Assembly (NCBI RefSeq): GCF_005938105.1
Contig: NZ_VCPE01000010.1
Location: forward strand, 124,001 to 188,000
Direction of reading: 5' to 3'
Length of the DNA stretch: 64,000 nucleotides
Source: Brucella haematophila
Lineage (GTDB): Bacteria > Pseudomonadota > Alphaproteobacteria > Rhizobiales > Rhizobiaceae
Shown here piece after piece: positions 9,870 to 19,396 of this stretch. The translations under genes were made by a program, and so were the position numbers. Below the pieces are notes generated by a model. That model did not search any database. It saw nothing but the letters and a program-made list of their open reading frames with translations, and had not been told where the DNA came from. Numbering within the stretch: position 1 is the first letter of the stretch; the number at the start of each line of letters is the position of its first letter.

Positions 9870-10343
9870 AGGCGGTTTTATTCCTCTCCCAGGTCTTCAA
9901 GTCTGTTTGACGCAAGCACTTTCACGCCATGCGCGCAAGAATATTGATGGAAAACCGGATGTTTTACCGGCGGATACACGTGTTTATCTTTTCTTTGAAG
10001 ATTTTCGAATACAAACTGCGAGCACATCCTGAAAAGTGTGAAACGGTTTTCGGATGGGATGTGCGTGAAAACAAATATCTGGAGCGGCAAGCTGATCCAA
10101 TCGGATCGAAATGCGCTCTGAGAGTGTGTCGGGATATGTGCGGTTTCGCAAAGATTGTGCAGCCGTTCCTCTCTCGGCAATTGAATGCAGTATAGTTTGA
10201 TAGAACGGTTCTTCGAGCCTCCCCCAGTCAGGAGCAGTTCTATCGTTCACCGTCAGAGCGATCTGACGCCAGATTAATTCGACGAGCGCACCGCAACAAC
10301 GACGGCCCGGTTATGCAGTCGCACTCGTGAGGGAGACAGGCTA
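9870..10343. repeat. Intergenic region with diverged palindromic repeat
   Basis: Between the kinase gene and mscL. About 10022-10120 is a diverged copy of the window's palindromic repeat (GAAAAGTGTGAAACGG, then GTGCGTGAAAACAAA and GAGCGG). Short open frames cross the repeat in both directions, but none has a ribosome site or recognisable product. The rest probably holds the promoters of the two divergent genes; I cannot define them. Confidence 0.55.
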
Positions 10344-10754
10344 ATGTTGAAAGAATTCAGGGAATTCGCTCTCAAGGGCAATATGGTCGATCTGGCCATC
10401 GGTGTGATCATTGGCGGCGCTTTCGGTGGCCTCGTCAATTCCATCGTCAACGATATCATCATGCCGATCATCGGTCTGGTTACCGGCGGTATCGACTTCT
10501 CGAACATGTTCATCCAGCTTGCCGGTGAGCCGAAGACAACGCTTGCCGCCGCCCGTGAAGCCGGTGCGACCGTTGCTTATGGTAACTTCGTCACCCTGCT
10601 GATCAATTTCCTGATCATCGCCTGGGTTCTGTTCCTCGTCGTCAAGGGCATGAACCGCATGAAGAAGAAGGAAGAAGCAAAGCCTGAGCCGGAAGCCCCG
10701 CGCGAGGAAGTGCTGCTGACGGAAATCCGCGATCTGCTTTCCAAGAAGGCCTGA
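10344..10754 (+). CDS. mscL: Large-conductance mechanosensitive channel
   Basis: 136 residues, standard length for MscL, the homopentameric inner-membrane valve that opens at near-lytic tension on hypo-osmotic shock. The N-terminal amphipathic helix [18 protein letters not shown] leads into TM1 ([22 protein letters not shown]), a periplasmic loop, TM2 ([23 protein letters not shown]) and a charged C-terminal bundle ending [11 protein letters not shown]. Single gene followed by a strong terminator. Confidence 0.97.
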   Translation: MLKEFREFALKGNMVDLAIGVIIGGAFGGLVNSIVNDIIMPIIGLVTGGIDFSNMFIQLAGEPKTTLAAAREAGATVAYGNFVTLLINFLIIAWVLFLVVKGMNRMKKKEEAKPEPEAPREEVLLTEIRDLLSKKA

Positions 10755-10781
10755 TCGGGATTTTTCCTTTGGAATGCAAAG

Positions 10782-10812
10782 CGGAGCCTGCAAAGGCTCC
10801 GTTTTCTTTTTT
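10782..10812 (+). terminator. Rho-independent terminator of mscL
   Basis: Stem CGGAGCC/GGCTCCG with a 6-base loop, followed by TTTTCTTTTTT. Confidence 0.9.
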
Positions 10813-10916
10813 GCATTCATCAATACCGATGATCGGATCATCACAAAATGCCGAGTGATTTTGTGCTCGCGTCTTGGTAAGGCCGATATACACATACCAA
10901 GCAGCGCAGGATCATC

Positions 10917-12083
10917 ATGACACTTTTAGCCAGTCTCCGCCGCGAAGCAGCGCAAGCGCCAGAAAGCGGCATTGTCGCCGTTGCCAATCATGGCCGAGGC
11001 CGCGAGGGTCTCATTCCGTTGTGGGTCGGCGAGGGCGATCTGCCGACGCCCGATTTCATTCGCGATGCGGCACAGAAGAGCATTACCGATGGCGAGACCT
11101 TCTATACCTGGCAGGCCGGTATTCCTGAACTGCGCGAGGCGCTGGCCCGTTATCATGCGCGTCATTTCCCGCTGCCCCTGAAGCCCGAAAATTTCTATGT
11201 CACCGGCTCCGGCATGCACGCCATCGAAATGGCGCTGACGGCGACAGTCGGTGCGGGCGAGGAAGCGATTTATCTGTCCCCGGCCTGGCCGAATTTCGTC
11301 GGCGCAGCTGGTCTTGCCGGCGCGGTGCCCGTTGCGGTCGAACTGGAATTCGGCGCGAATGGCTGGGTGCTCGATCCGGAGAAAATCGCCGCCGCCATCA
11401 CGCCGCGCACGCGCGCGCTGTTCATCAACACGCCGTCCAACCCGACCGGATGGACGGCTGATCGCGAGACGCTGCGTTTCATCCTCGATCTCGCGCGCAA
11501 GCACGGGCTATGGATCATCGCCGACGAAATCTACACGCATTTCTATTATGGCGGCGGCCATGCCCCGTCCTTCATGGAAATCATGGAGCCTGACGACCGC
11601 ATCATCTTCGTCAATTCCTTCTCCAAGAACTGGGCTATGACCGGCTGGCGCGTCGGCTGGATGACCGTGCATCCTTCCGTCGGTCCGGTGATCGAAAACA
11701 TGATCCAGTATTCCAATTCCGGCGTGGCGCCGTTCATGCAGCGCGGTGCGGTGGCGGCGCTGGATCAGGGCGAACCGTTTATTGCCATGCAGGTGGAGCG
11801 CGCCCGCGCCACCCGCGACAGGCTTTGCTCGGCATTGCAGGCAACCGGCAAGGTGCGCCTCACACCGCCACAAGGCGCATTTTATCTGTTCTTCGGCGTT
11901 GAAGGTGTAACGGATTCCGTCAAGGCGGCCATCGATATGATCGACCGGGCCAATGTTGGTCTCGCTCCCGGCAGCGCCTTCGGACAGGGCGGCGAGGCGT
12001 TCTTCCGGCTTTGCTTCGGTCGTGCGCCGCATCAGATCGACGAGGCCGCAGCGCGGCTCGTAAAATGGATCGAGCAGCTTTAA
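10917..12083 (+). CDS. PLP-dependent class I/II aminotransferase
   Basis: 388-residue fold-type I aminotransferase, cytoplasmic. The PLP lysine is in SFSKNWAMTGWRVGW, the ring-binding aspartate region is WIIADEIYTHFYYGG, and NTPSNPTG is the conserved substrate loop. The C-terminal FRLCFGRAPHQIDEAAARL carries the carboxylate-binding arginine. Family membership (AspC/aspartate-tyrosine-like subgroup I) does not fix the substrate. Upstream spacing (160 bases from mscL, with a terminator between) indicates an independent transcript. Confidence 0.9.
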   Translation: MTLLASLRREAAQAPESGIVAVANHGRGREGLIPLWVGEGDLPTPDFIRDAAQKSITDGETFYTWQAGIPELREALARYHARHFPLPLKPENFYVTGSGMHAIEMALTATVGAGEEAIYLSPAWPNFVGAAGLAGAVPVAVELEFGANGWVLDPEKIAAAITPRTRALFINTPSNPTGWTADRETLRFILDLARKHGLWIIADEIYTHFYYGGGHAPSFMEIMEPDDRIIFVNSFSKNWAMTGWRVGWMTVHPSVGPVIENMIQYSNSGVAPFMQRGAVAALDQGEPFIAMQVERARATRDRLCSALQATGKVRLTPPQGAFYLFFGVEGVTDSVKAAIDMIDRANVGLAPGSAFGQGGEAFFRLCFGRAPHQIDEAAARLVKWIEQL

Positions 12084-12091
12084 TCTAAAAC

Positions 12092-12120
12092 AAAAGGCCG
12101 GTGAAAACCGGCCTTTTTTC
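12092..12120. terminator. Bidirectional rho-independent terminator
   Basis: Stem AAGGCCGGT/ACCGGCCTT with GAAA loop, A-run before and T-run after; shared by the convergent aminotransferase and hemA genes. Confidence 0.92.
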
Positions 12121-12141
12121 ATTCAGCACTTTGCGAAGCGC

Positions 12142-13419
12142 TTAGCCGCCCGCTTTGGAAACCATCAGCGGCACGACGCGGTCAGAACTGGCTGCCTGCG
12201 GGGCATCGTTTTCGGCAAAGGGAATGCCAAGCGCGTTCCAGACTTCCAGCAGCGCATCCTTCAACCCGTCGATCAGCGCATCGTCATGCAGCGGCGATGG
12301 CGTGATGCGCAGGCGTTCGGTGCCGCGCGGCACAGTCGGATAGTTGATCGGCTGGATATAGATGCCATGGACATCGAGCAGGCGGTCGCTGGCCTTCTTG
12401 CAAAGCTCGGGATCGCCGACCAGCACGGGCACGATATGCGTGTCCGAAGGCATGACGGGCAGGCCCGCTGCCGAAAGCACGTCCTTGGCCTGCTGCGCCT
12501 GACGCTGCTGACCATCGCGTTCAACCTGTGATGCCTTGAGATGGCGGATCGAAGCGGTTGCAGCCGCTGCTACCGATGGCGGCAGGGCGGTCGTGAAGAT
12601 GAAGCCCGGCGCATAGGAGCGAACAGCGTCGATGATGGCGCGTGAGCCGGTAATATAGCCACCGAGTGCGCCGAAAGCCTTGGCAAGCGTGCCTTCGATA
12701 ATGTCGATGCGGTGCGCCAGACCATCGCGGTCCGTGATGCCGCCGCCGCGCGTGCCGTACATGCCGACGGCATGAACTTCATCGATATAGGTCATGGCAT
12801 TATATTTGTCGGCCAGATCGGCAATCTTTTCGATTGGCGCAATATCGCCATCCATCGAATAGACGGATTCGAACACGATCAGCTTGGCGCGCGCCGGATC
12901 GGCGGCCTTCAGAAGCTGTTCCAGATGCTCGACGTCGTTGTGACGGAAAATCTTCTTCTCTGCGCCCGAGCGGCGCACGCCTTCGATCATCGAGGCATGG
13001 TTCAGCTCGTCGGACAGGATCAGGCAGTTCGGCAGCAGGCGTGCAATGGTCGAGATCGAGGCTTCGTTGGAAATGAAACCGGAGGTGAAAACCAGACCGG
13101 CTTCCTTGCCGTGCAGATCGGCCAGTTCGGCTTCCAGCTCAACCAGCGGATGGTTGTTGCCGGAAATGTTGCGCGTGCCGCCAGCGCCGGAACCGGCATT
13201 GCTTGCGGTGTCGCACATGGCCTTGATCACGTCGGGATGGTGACCCATGCCGAGATAATCGTTGGAACACCAGACGGTGATTTCACGGGCCGTGCCGTTG
13301 TTCCGCCAGATCGCACGGGGGAAACGTCCGACGATGCGTTCAAGATCGGCGAAAACGCGGTAACGCTTCTCGGCGTGCAACTGATCAATCGCTTCTTCGA
13401 AAAACCGGCGATAATCCAT
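12142..13419 (-). CDS. hemA: 5-aminolevulinate synthase
   Basis: Condenses glycine and succinyl-CoA to 5-aminolevulinate, the C4 (Shemin) entry to heme used by alphaproteobacteria. 425 residues from the chosen start [15 protein letters not shown]; the frame extends 14 codons upstream, but AAGGAG sits six bases before this ATG. PLP-binding Lys is in [37 protein letters not shown] and [12 protein letters not shown] are diagnostic. A perfect FNR/FixK box lies about 200 bases upstream, fitting oxygen control of heme synthesis, a known feature of hemA in related bacteria. Confidence 0.96.
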   Translation of the reverse strand: MDYRRFFEEAIDQLHAEKRYRVFADLERIVGRFPRAIWRNNGTAREITVWCSNDYLGMGHHPDVIKAMCDTASNAGSGAGGTRNISGNNHPLVELEAELADLHGKEAGLVFTSGFISNEASISTIARLLPNCLILSDELNHASMIEGVRRSGAEKKIFRHNDVEHLEQLLKAADPARAKLIVFESVYSMDGDIAPIEKIADLADKYNAMTYIDEVHAVGMYGTRGGGITDRDGLAHRIDIIEGTLAKAFGALGGYITGSRAIIDAVRSYAPGFIFTTALPPSVAAAATASIRHLKASQVERDGQQRQAQQAKDVLSAAGLPVMPSDTHIVPVLVGDPELCKKASDRLLDVHGIYIQPINYPTVPRGTERLRITPSPLHDDALIDGLKDALLEVWNALGIPFAENDAPQAASSDRVVPLMVSKAGG

Positions 13420-13501
13420 CATGCGCTCCTTAGAGGGCCGCGCGTCCTTCCGGGCGCACAAAACTCGCTCTAACTATTTGATTCGACGCACCGTGTTTCC
13501 G

Positions 13502-13521
13502 AAAAATCGCTCCCGATTTTT
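13502..13521. other. Stem-loop in the hemA upstream region
   Basis: Arms AAAAATCG/CGATTTTT with a 4-base loop about 85 bases upstream of hemA. It may be part of a repeated element or of the hemA leader; no T-run on the hemA side beyond the stem itself. Confidence 0.5.
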
Positions 13522-13617
13522 AGGCCGATGCGCTTGTCTTTGCCTTAACTAGCGCTTTTGGCCTTTGTCGTCCATGGCGCGGTTGCGGGCAATTTGCCAC
13601 GTTTTATTGAAGCAGCA

Positions 13618-13631
13618 TTGATCGAGATCAA
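13618..13631. promoter_or_regulatory. Perfect FNR/FixK-type box
   Basis: TTGATCGAGATCAA matches the consensus TTGAT-N4-ATCAA at every defined position. It lies between divergent hemA (start about 200 bases away) and the glycosyltransferase gene (about 135-150 bases away). Regulation of hemA by Fnr/FixK proteins is established in several alphaproteobacteria; which gene it serves here is inferred. Confidence 0.75.
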
Positions 13632-13782
13632 GCAAATGCAGCCAAAAGCGCGGGGCTGGCAGATATCGGTGTTCACGCATTCTTGTCGCGACATAACACA
13701 GCGTGATTCGTGCGGGCATAGATTTGCCAGCAAAAAACACCAATATGTCGCTGATTAGTTCCCCGTGAAAGACAACCCACTT

Positions 13783-14862
13783 ATGAAGTCCGCTTTGCCG
13801 CCCATGCACTATCCAGCGTCAAACGAGTTGGATTGGGCCGCCTATTGGCGCGCCTCGTCGGCACAGCAGTTCAAGTTGCGCTGGCGTCATGCGCGGTTGT
13901 CTGTTCCCAAGAGGCGCGGCAAGGCCAATCTGATTGCGTCGTCTGGAAGTTTTGCAGCTTTGCTGCCGGATGATCTGCCGCTGATCTGCGTGGTGCGCAA
14001 TGCCGCCGCCTACCTGAATTCGTTCCTGCGTTATTATCGTGCGCTGGGTGTGACGCGTTTCATCGTCGTGGATGACAAGTCGGATGACGGGACGGCTGAG
14101 ATTCTCACCAATGCCGCCGATGTCGATCTGTTCGTCTCCGATGTTCGCTATGCTGAAGCCGATCGCGGACGCGCCTGGCGCGATGCGCTGTTCAATATTT
14201 ACGGTCGCCGCCGCTGGTATCTTTCGGTGGATGCCGACGAGTTCTTCGTCTTTCCACGCATGGACCAGCGCAGTCTGCGCGATTTCATTCAGGAACTGGA
14301 AGCGAGCGGTATCCGGCGCTGTCTGGCGCCGATGATCGACATGTATCCCGCCGGTCTGCTGCGCGACGGTGTATTCGTCGATGACGGAACGAAATATCCG
14401 TTTGAAGTGTCGTCACATTTTGATGGCGACGGCTATACGGTCCGGCAGGAGCGCTTCGGCGTCGCCGTGCGCGGCGGTCCGCGCCAGCGCCTTTTTGGAC
14501 GCAGCATGCGCCTGTCCAAGTTCCCGCTGATCTGGGTCGATCACAAGACCGACTACCGCCGGGGCAGCATTCACGGGCCGGGGCCCTGCTTCCGCAACTA
14601 TCTGCCTGTTACCGGGGCGCTGCTGCACTACCGGTTTTCGTCGCGCTCGGTGGAAGAGTTTCAGCGGATTGCGTCGGAAGGAAGCCACGCAGGCGGGTCG
14701 GAGCATTACAAGGCTATCGTCGGAAGTGGCCGGTTTTCTGACGACCTGTCGCTGGTCTATTCCGGCTCCGTTCAATATACGGGACCGGAATGTCTGGTCG
14801 AACGCGGCTTCATGGTAGATCTCCAGAAGCGGTTAGCCGCGTTTCCTGCGATGAAAGCATAA
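13783..14862 (+). CDS. Glycosyltransferase family 2-like protein
   Basis: About 360 residues, cytoplasmic. The GT-A fold start LPLICVVRNAAAYLNSFLRYYRALGV is followed by VVDDKSDDGTAEIL and a metal/nucleotide-sugar motif in YLSVDADEFFVFP (DxD-type). This is the subgroup of short family 2-like transferases (Glyco_tranf_2_4 type) often found near polysaccharide genes. A GTG six codons upstream (13765) is an alternative start. It opens the polysaccharide region but points away from the five minus-strand genes that follow. Donor and acceptor unknown. Confidence 0.82.
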   Translation: MKSALPPMHYPASNELDWAAYWRASSAQQFKLRWRHARLSVPKRRGKANLIASSGSFAALLPDDLPLICVVRNAAAYLNSFLRYYRALGVTRFIVVDDKSDDGTAEILTNAADVDLFVSDVRYAEADRGRAWRDALFNIYGRRRWYLSVDADEFFVFPRMDQRSLRDFIQELEASGIRRCLAPMIDMYPAGLLRDGVFVDDGTKYPFEVSSHFDGDGYTVRQERFGVAVRGGPRQRLFGRSMRLSKFPLIWVDHKTDYRRGSIHGPGPCFRNYLPVTGALLHYRFSSRSVEEFQRIASEGSHAGGSEHYKAIVGSGRFSDDLSLVYSGSVQYTGPECLVERGFMVDLQKRLAAFPAMKA

Positions 14863-14922
14863 GTTTGATTGCTAATCTGAGCTTGGCACTGAGATTGGCT
14901 TCGGATTGGTGGGAATCTGGAC

Positions 14923-16860
14923 TTAATGATCACCACCACCCTGGTTACGAATGCCAGCGAATGTGATTGTTCGCCATAACGCGCGAACGCCCCTTTTTAT
15001 CATAGAGCGATTGTGAACGGCGAGTTGTGAGCCAGCCCAGCGCAAGGGTTGAGTGACACGCCAAGACGAGCTGGATCTAAGCGAATTTAACTCGCCTTGG
15101 GCTGCTGCAAGCGCGGCCTGCAGATCTAAGACCTTGCTTTCGGTCTCGTTGCGCAAGGCGGTTTCCTGCGTAAGCGCATTTTGCAAAGCCGCTGCCGTGT
15201 TTTCAAGGCGCCCCATTTCAACATGAGGAATTCTCAGGACATTGGACAATTGTCCTCGGGTTACATTGGTCTTGCGTTGGCGACTGACGGGCCACTGATG
15301 CTTGTCCGTTAGGAACAGATCCATGTCTATACCGTGCGCCGGGAGACCAGTGACAGAAAGAGCATAGTTAAGTGATAATTGGTCTCTTCGCGAATAACGA
15401 AGTATCTGATCGTACCATAGGCGCATCGCTTCGCGCAGGTGGGTGGTGTGTCGGCGCGCCATAAAATTGGTCGCGTATGGCTTTTCTTCCAGTACGGCAG
15501 GACGTACTGCTGCATAGGTGATCATCTGTTCGTAAATGCGTGATGGATCGTCGTAGCCAGCGGCGTCGACAGCATCGAATTCACCCGCGACGCTTTCGCG
15601 AAAACCATGCAGGGGAAGTGCGAAATCCGCATCGGCGATCCATTCATCAAGAATAGACTCAGGCGTTGCGCGAAGAACTATGGAATTATCGATCCATAAG
15701 GACTCATCATATTCACCCAGTATATCCGGTCCCATGACTTTCAGATACCGAGCGCTGCGAATAGTGTCCCTTGGGAATCGTGGTTCAATCAATCGAATTT
15801 CCCAACTATCGCTGACAAGGACTGGGTCATCTGTAAAGCAGATGAAATCGATGTTGCTACTCTTTGCGATGGGTTGTTCGTTGAGCAGTTCATACGCACC
15901 AATCAGCGCCGTATACACCACACGCCTTGGAGCACTTTCCGTTGAATTTGGGTGACCAAGTTTGTGCGCCTGGAGTCCGCCGTTGTCGGCTGGCATCTGG
16001 AACAGTATTTTATCGTTGATGATCGTATCGGAACTAACCAAGAGAGCGTCTTGTAGATAAAGCGAAAGGTCAGAAATTTGATGTTCCAGGCGGCTGGGGT
16101 TGGCAGCGTCTAGCTTGACAATTTTCTCCGAGTTCTTTTCGAGAACATAGAGGGAATAATCTTTCGCAAGTTTCGATATTTCTGTAGGGCGCATATGTAG
16201 AATTTCGAGTACGACCGCCCAATTCGCGGCTTGCTCAAAAAGATTCTTTGCACCTGCCAGAACGGAAAACTCATGGCCCTCGACATCTATTTTGATGCAG
16301 ATATTCGCTGGCTGGCTTTCCAGAAATTCATGATCCAGCGTAGTCACGGCAACCGAAATATCGGAATGTCTATGATTATGACCAAAAACTGTCTCGTCTG
16401 TCTCTTTCGGCAGGCCAGAAGTTCCAGACCAGTCTTCATCGACCACAAAAATGGTCGATTCCTTAACAGTATCGGCGACGGCACGTTCGATCAATCGGAC
16501 GGGCGTTCCACTCTCTGATAGGGTCTTCCTCAAATAAGGAAGTATGCGTGGGTTCGGTTCAAATGCGACGATCTCGGCATGGACGGGTAAATCCGCAGAA
16601 ACCAGCATCTCTCCATAATTGCACCCGACATCAATCACGTAGTCCCACGGACACAGCTTCAATGCGACATTCCAAAGGGCCAAAGAATGCGGGGCTAATG
16701 TCCCTTCGGAACCCGCAAGTTGTTCACCACGCTTATCGGTGGGATCAAAGTAAATCCGTTTCCCAGATCTATTGATAATGCTTTGGTCGATTTGCATCGG
16801 TGAGTTGCCTAGATTGTTGTCATTGCGATTCGGTGAATTCCGATTGTCTAAATTAGACAT
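14923..16860 (-). CDS. FkbM methyltransferase / DUF616 glycosyltransferase-like fusion
   Basis: About 645 residues in three parts. First an FkbM-family methyltransferase: SAM-binding VIDVGCNYGEM and the hallmark IKIDVEGHEFSVL about 115 residues later. Next a DUF616-type glycosyltransferase-like domain: VVYTALIGAYE, FICFTDDP, then ESLWIDNSIVL. Last a coiled coil (ALQNALTQETALRNETESK) ending in SSSWRVTQPLRWAG, a motif common at the ends of polysaccharide-assembly transferases. The open frame reaches a TTG at 16917; I use the ATG at 16860, with no strong ribosome site at either. Codon use and AT content differ from the neighbours, suggesting transfer. It probably modifies and extends a surface glycan. 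Confidence 0.78.
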   Translation of the reverse strand: MSNLDNRNSPNRNDNNLGNSPMQIDQSIINRSGKRIYFDPTDKRGEQLAGSEGTLAPHSLALWNVALKLCPWDYVIDVGCNYGEMLVSADLPVHAEIVAFEPNPRILPYLRKTLSESGTPVRLIERAVADTVKESTIFVVDEDWSGTSGLPKETDETVFGHNHRHSDISVAVTTLDHEFLESQPANICIKIDVEGHEFSVLAGAKNLFEQAANWAVVLEILHMRPTEISKLAKDYSLYVLEKNSEKIVKLDAANPSRLEHQISDLSLYLQDALLVSSDTIINDKILFQMPADNGGLQAHKLGHPNSTESAPRRVVYTALIGAYELLNEQPIAKSSNIDFICFTDDPVLVSDSWEIRLIEPRFPRDTIRSARYLKVMGPDILGEYDESLWIDNSIVLRATPESILDEWIADADFALPLHGFRESVAGEFDAVDAAGYDDPSRIYEQMITYAAVRPAVLEEKPYATNFMARRHTTHLREAMRLWYDQILRYSRRDQLSLNYALSVTGLPAHGIDMDLFLTDKHQWPVSRQRKTNVTRGQLSNVLRIPHVEMGRLENTAAALQNALTQETALRNETESKVLDLQAALAAAQGELNSLRSSSSWRVTQPLRWAGSQLAVHNRSMIKRGVRALWRTITFAGIRNQGGGDH

Positions 16861-16939
16861 TACGCAATTAGATCGGGCAACGAATGAGTAGGGTGGAATC
16901 ACATTTTGTGAGGCCAATGTAGACTAAGAATATCTAAAG

Positions 16940-17653
16940 CTAACCCAACATGCACTTCCGCAGGAACTGTAGCCATATATCATTACGCCGGATTGTCAGG
17001 CGCGGAATGCCGAATGGGTCGTCTGTCGGCTTTGCGCGACGTCTTTCCGTCGTGGTCGCATATTTATAGCCTGCCTGCTCGACGATCTTGCGCGTTCTGT
17101 CGTTTTCGCCGCCATAGGGATAGGCGAAGGAGATCACTTCCTGCCCGAGCATATCCTCGATCTTTTCGCGGGATTGCCGGATCTGCACTTGCGCCTCTGC
17201 GTCGCTGGCCTCACGCAGATTGATATGGTCGAGCGTGTGCGACCCCACCTCGTGACCGAGCGCGGCCCATTCCCGCATTTCGGCGGTGCTCATGCAATTG
17301 GCCCGCGCCACGCCGATCTTCTGATCCCAGAGGTTGAAGCCGCCGATCTGGTTGGCGACGAAATAATTCGTGGCGGTGAAGCCATGCTCCTGCAAGACAG
17401 GCAGTGCGTTACGGAAGACATTTTCAAAGCCGTCATCGAAGGTGATAACCGCGACTTTGCCCCTTTTGCCGCCATAGATGTAGGGCAGCGCATCCTTGAA
17501 CGACAATCCCTGGTAACCGAGGCGTTTCAGCCAGGTCATCTGGCTGCGAAAGCGGTCGGGATGCACGGTCATGCTGCGAAAGGGCGCCTTGTGCCGGGGT
17601 GGAACGTCGATCTGGTGATAAAGAAGAATTGGAACTGACAAGGCAATCCTCAC
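16940..17653 (-). CDS. NodB-type polysaccharide deacetylase
   Basis: 237 residues, carbohydrate esterase family 4. Motif 1 is TFDDGF (catalytic Asp and metal Asp), motif 2 is SHTLDH (metal-binding His pair), motif 3 is FAYPYGG. The N terminus VPILLYHQIDVPP is typical of deacetylases acting on envelope sugars. No classical signal peptide is obvious, although the first residues are hydrophobic. GTG start. Lies in the polysaccharide cluster, so a role in trimming an N-acetylated surface glycan is likely; substrate unproven. Confidence 0.88.
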   Translation of the reverse strand: MRIALSVPILLYHQIDVPPRHKAPFRSMTVHPDRFRSQMTWLKRLGYQGLSFKDALPYIYGGKRGKVAVITFDDGFENVFRNALPVLQEHGFTATNYFVANQIGGFNLWDQKIGVARANCMSTAEMREWAALGHEVGSHTLDHINLREASDAEAQVQIRQSREKIEDMLGQEVISFAYPYGGENDRTRKIVEQAGYKYATTTERRRAKPTDDPFGIPRLTIRRNDIWLQFLRKCMLG

Positions 17654-17743
17654 GAGAATATTCCAGCAAAGCTGCGCGGTTTCGCGGATCGCGACATGCG
17701 CAAGACAAATAGCTAGGGCAGTTCTATTTCAAAGGAAACCGCT

Positions 17744-18580
17744 TTATCCTTTAAGAGAGCGGGACTTGATTTTCCAGCGATAGAGCGGACGCAGGATTTC
17801 CCGCTTCAGCTTATCCGGCAGTGAACGGGATTTCTGGATAGTGCTGCCACCTAATCGCACTGACACTTCGCGCACGCCGCCGGGCAAGACCGAAAGCGGT
17901 TTCAGCCCCGTCACCCAGTTCATCTGCGCCGTGGTGTCGACCGGCCGGTCAAACATCTCGGTCGCGGCCAGCAACCGTCTTGCAGCCTCGCGCCCGACAA
18001 GCTGGGCGACCATGCCAAGGCCAACCGGTACAGGCAGGATAACACGGACGCCGTCGATATTCAGCACTTCCCGGCCTGTTTCCCGCTCGCGAAAGGGGAA
18101 ACGGATGAAGCTGTCATGGTCAACGAGTTGCAGAGCAGCCTGAAAAGCCGCTGCAAATTCCGGCGTCAGTTCGACATCATCTTCCAGCACGAAACCGGCG
18201 TCGATCTTCTGATCGACAATGGCCTGCCATGCCTTGCGATGCGACAGAAAGCACGCAATTTCGTTGGTGCTGAGGGGAAAGGGGTAGTGCGGCTTGTGCA
18301 CTGAGCGGTGATAGACGCGCTGGATGGTGTCTTCATCGAGCACACGCCCGTCAATGGCGTCGATCACTTCAGCCCGCATTGGCAGGCTTTCAATGAGCTG
18401 CGCCACCTGCGGCTGGCGATCGCTTGCCCGCTTCAGATGGATGATGAAGGCCTTGACGGCCCTCTTCGGGCCGTCTTTTGACACAACAGAGCTGGCCCTC
18501 TTCGGGCCGTCTGGTTTTTGCTGCGCGGCAGGCTTTTGTGGTTCGCCTTGCGCTGGAGATTCATGACGCGTTTCGTTCAT
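17744..18580 (-). CDS. Glycosyltransferase family 25 (LPS-type)
   Basis: 278 residues. The GT25 start VKAFIIHLKRASDRQPQ is preceded by a ~40-residue low-complexity tail (Gln/Pro/Lys-rich), which is unusual for the family and contains the hexapeptide DGPKRA twice. Also visible: LSTNEIACFLSHRKAWQ and FVLEDDVELTPEF, the family's acidic motif. GT25 enzymes add galactose or glucose to LPS or LOS cores; the LPS-core transferase WadA of Brucella belongs to the same family. The real start may be downstream if the tail is not translated. Confidence 0.85.
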   Translation of the reverse strand: MNETRHESPAQGEPQKPAAQQKPDGPKRASSVVSKDGPKRAVKAFIIHLKRASDRQPQVAQLIESLPMRAEVIDAIDGRVLDEDTIQRVYHRSVHKPHYPFPLSTNEIACFLSHRKAWQAIVDQKIDAGFVLEDDVELTPEFAAAFQAALQLVDHDSFIRFPFRERETGREVLNIDGVRVILPVPVGLGMVAQLVGREAARRLLAATEMFDRPVDTTAQMNWVTGLKPLSVLPGGVREVSVRLGGSTIQKSRSLPDKLKREILRPLYRWKIKSRSLKG

Positions 18581-18645
18581 GGCATCTATGTAGCGTGGAG
18601 CCGGTTAAAAAGCTGTAGGATTTTTCGCGCGATCAAGGCTGGCGA

Positions 18646-19347
18646 TCAGATCGGCTTCCAGCCCGGTTCAACAATGTCGGCCTCGGCGCGCCAGAGATCG
18701 GCATAATCGACATTCTGCCAGTCCTTGAACCACGGACCGCCGCTCGTGTAATGCACGACTTTCGGCAGGCCCTGTTCCGGCTTTTCGTTCCAGCCTTCAA
18801 GCCAGTTATATTCGGTCGGCAATGCGCCGATTTCATCGTCGCCAGCCCATTGCATGCGATGCAGGAAAGCGCCCGTTTCGCGGTTGATGAGTTCCGGCGT
18901 CAGCTGGCGCGTCGAAGGATGTTCGCAGTTGAACAACATGCAGGACGACCAGTTTTTGCGCGGATAGGTGGTCTGCACCTTGCCATCCATCTTGACGCTG
19001 TCTTTCGGCTGATAGTCGTGCTGAACGCAATAAACCGCCTTGGACGGGTCGTTATAGGCCTGCAATCCGGCAATATCGCCGAGAAACAGGAAGTCGCAAT
19101 CGCAGAACAGCGCCCAGCCCTTATAGCCCGCAAGCCATGGAGTGAAGAAGCGCGAGTAGGTGAATTCCGTGGAGGCCAGCGGATCGATGTCGCGTGTATA
19201 AACGCCCTGATCAACCAGGTCCTGCAGCTTGATCGGCACTATCTCAAGCGGAATGGAAGAATGCTTCAGCGCCGAGGCCTTGGCGACTTCATATGCGATT
19301 GGTTCGCGGGAATCCCAGCCAATGAAAATGCGTAACGGTTCAGTCAT
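18646..19347 (-). CDS. GT8-like glycosyltransferase
   Basis: 233 residues. FIGWDSREPIAYEVAKAS opens the protein and WALFCDCDFLFLGDI holds a DxD nucleotide-sugar motif; EFTYSRFFTPWLAGYKG and VVHYTSGGPWF are typical of this group of small alphaproteobacterial and phage transferases. It is flanked by the GT25 gene and a GT29-like gene on the same strand with short gaps, so a shared transcript is likely. A ribosome site (AGGAG) lies a few bases before the start. Substrate unknown. Confidence 0.82.
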   Translation of the reverse strand: MTEPLRIFIGWDSREPIAYEVAKASALKHSSIPLEIVPIKLQDLVDQGVYTRDIDPLASTEFTYSRFFTPWLAGYKGWALFCDCDFLFLGDIAGLQAYNDPSKAVYCVQHDYQPKDSVKMDGKVQTTYPRKNWSSCMLFNCEHPSTRQLTPELINRETGAFLHRMQWAGDDEIGALPTEYNWLEGWNEKPEQGLPKVVHYTSGGPWFKDWQNVDYADLWRAEADIVEPGWKPI

Positions 19348-19396
19348 TCAAATACTCCTTTAACGAGATCTGCTGCCAAGACCCGAGCTAATCGGG

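Noticed and set aside
9929-10195. Open frame of 88 codons upstream of mscL
   Set aside because: It crosses the palindromic repeat, lacks a ribosome site and has no recognisable product.
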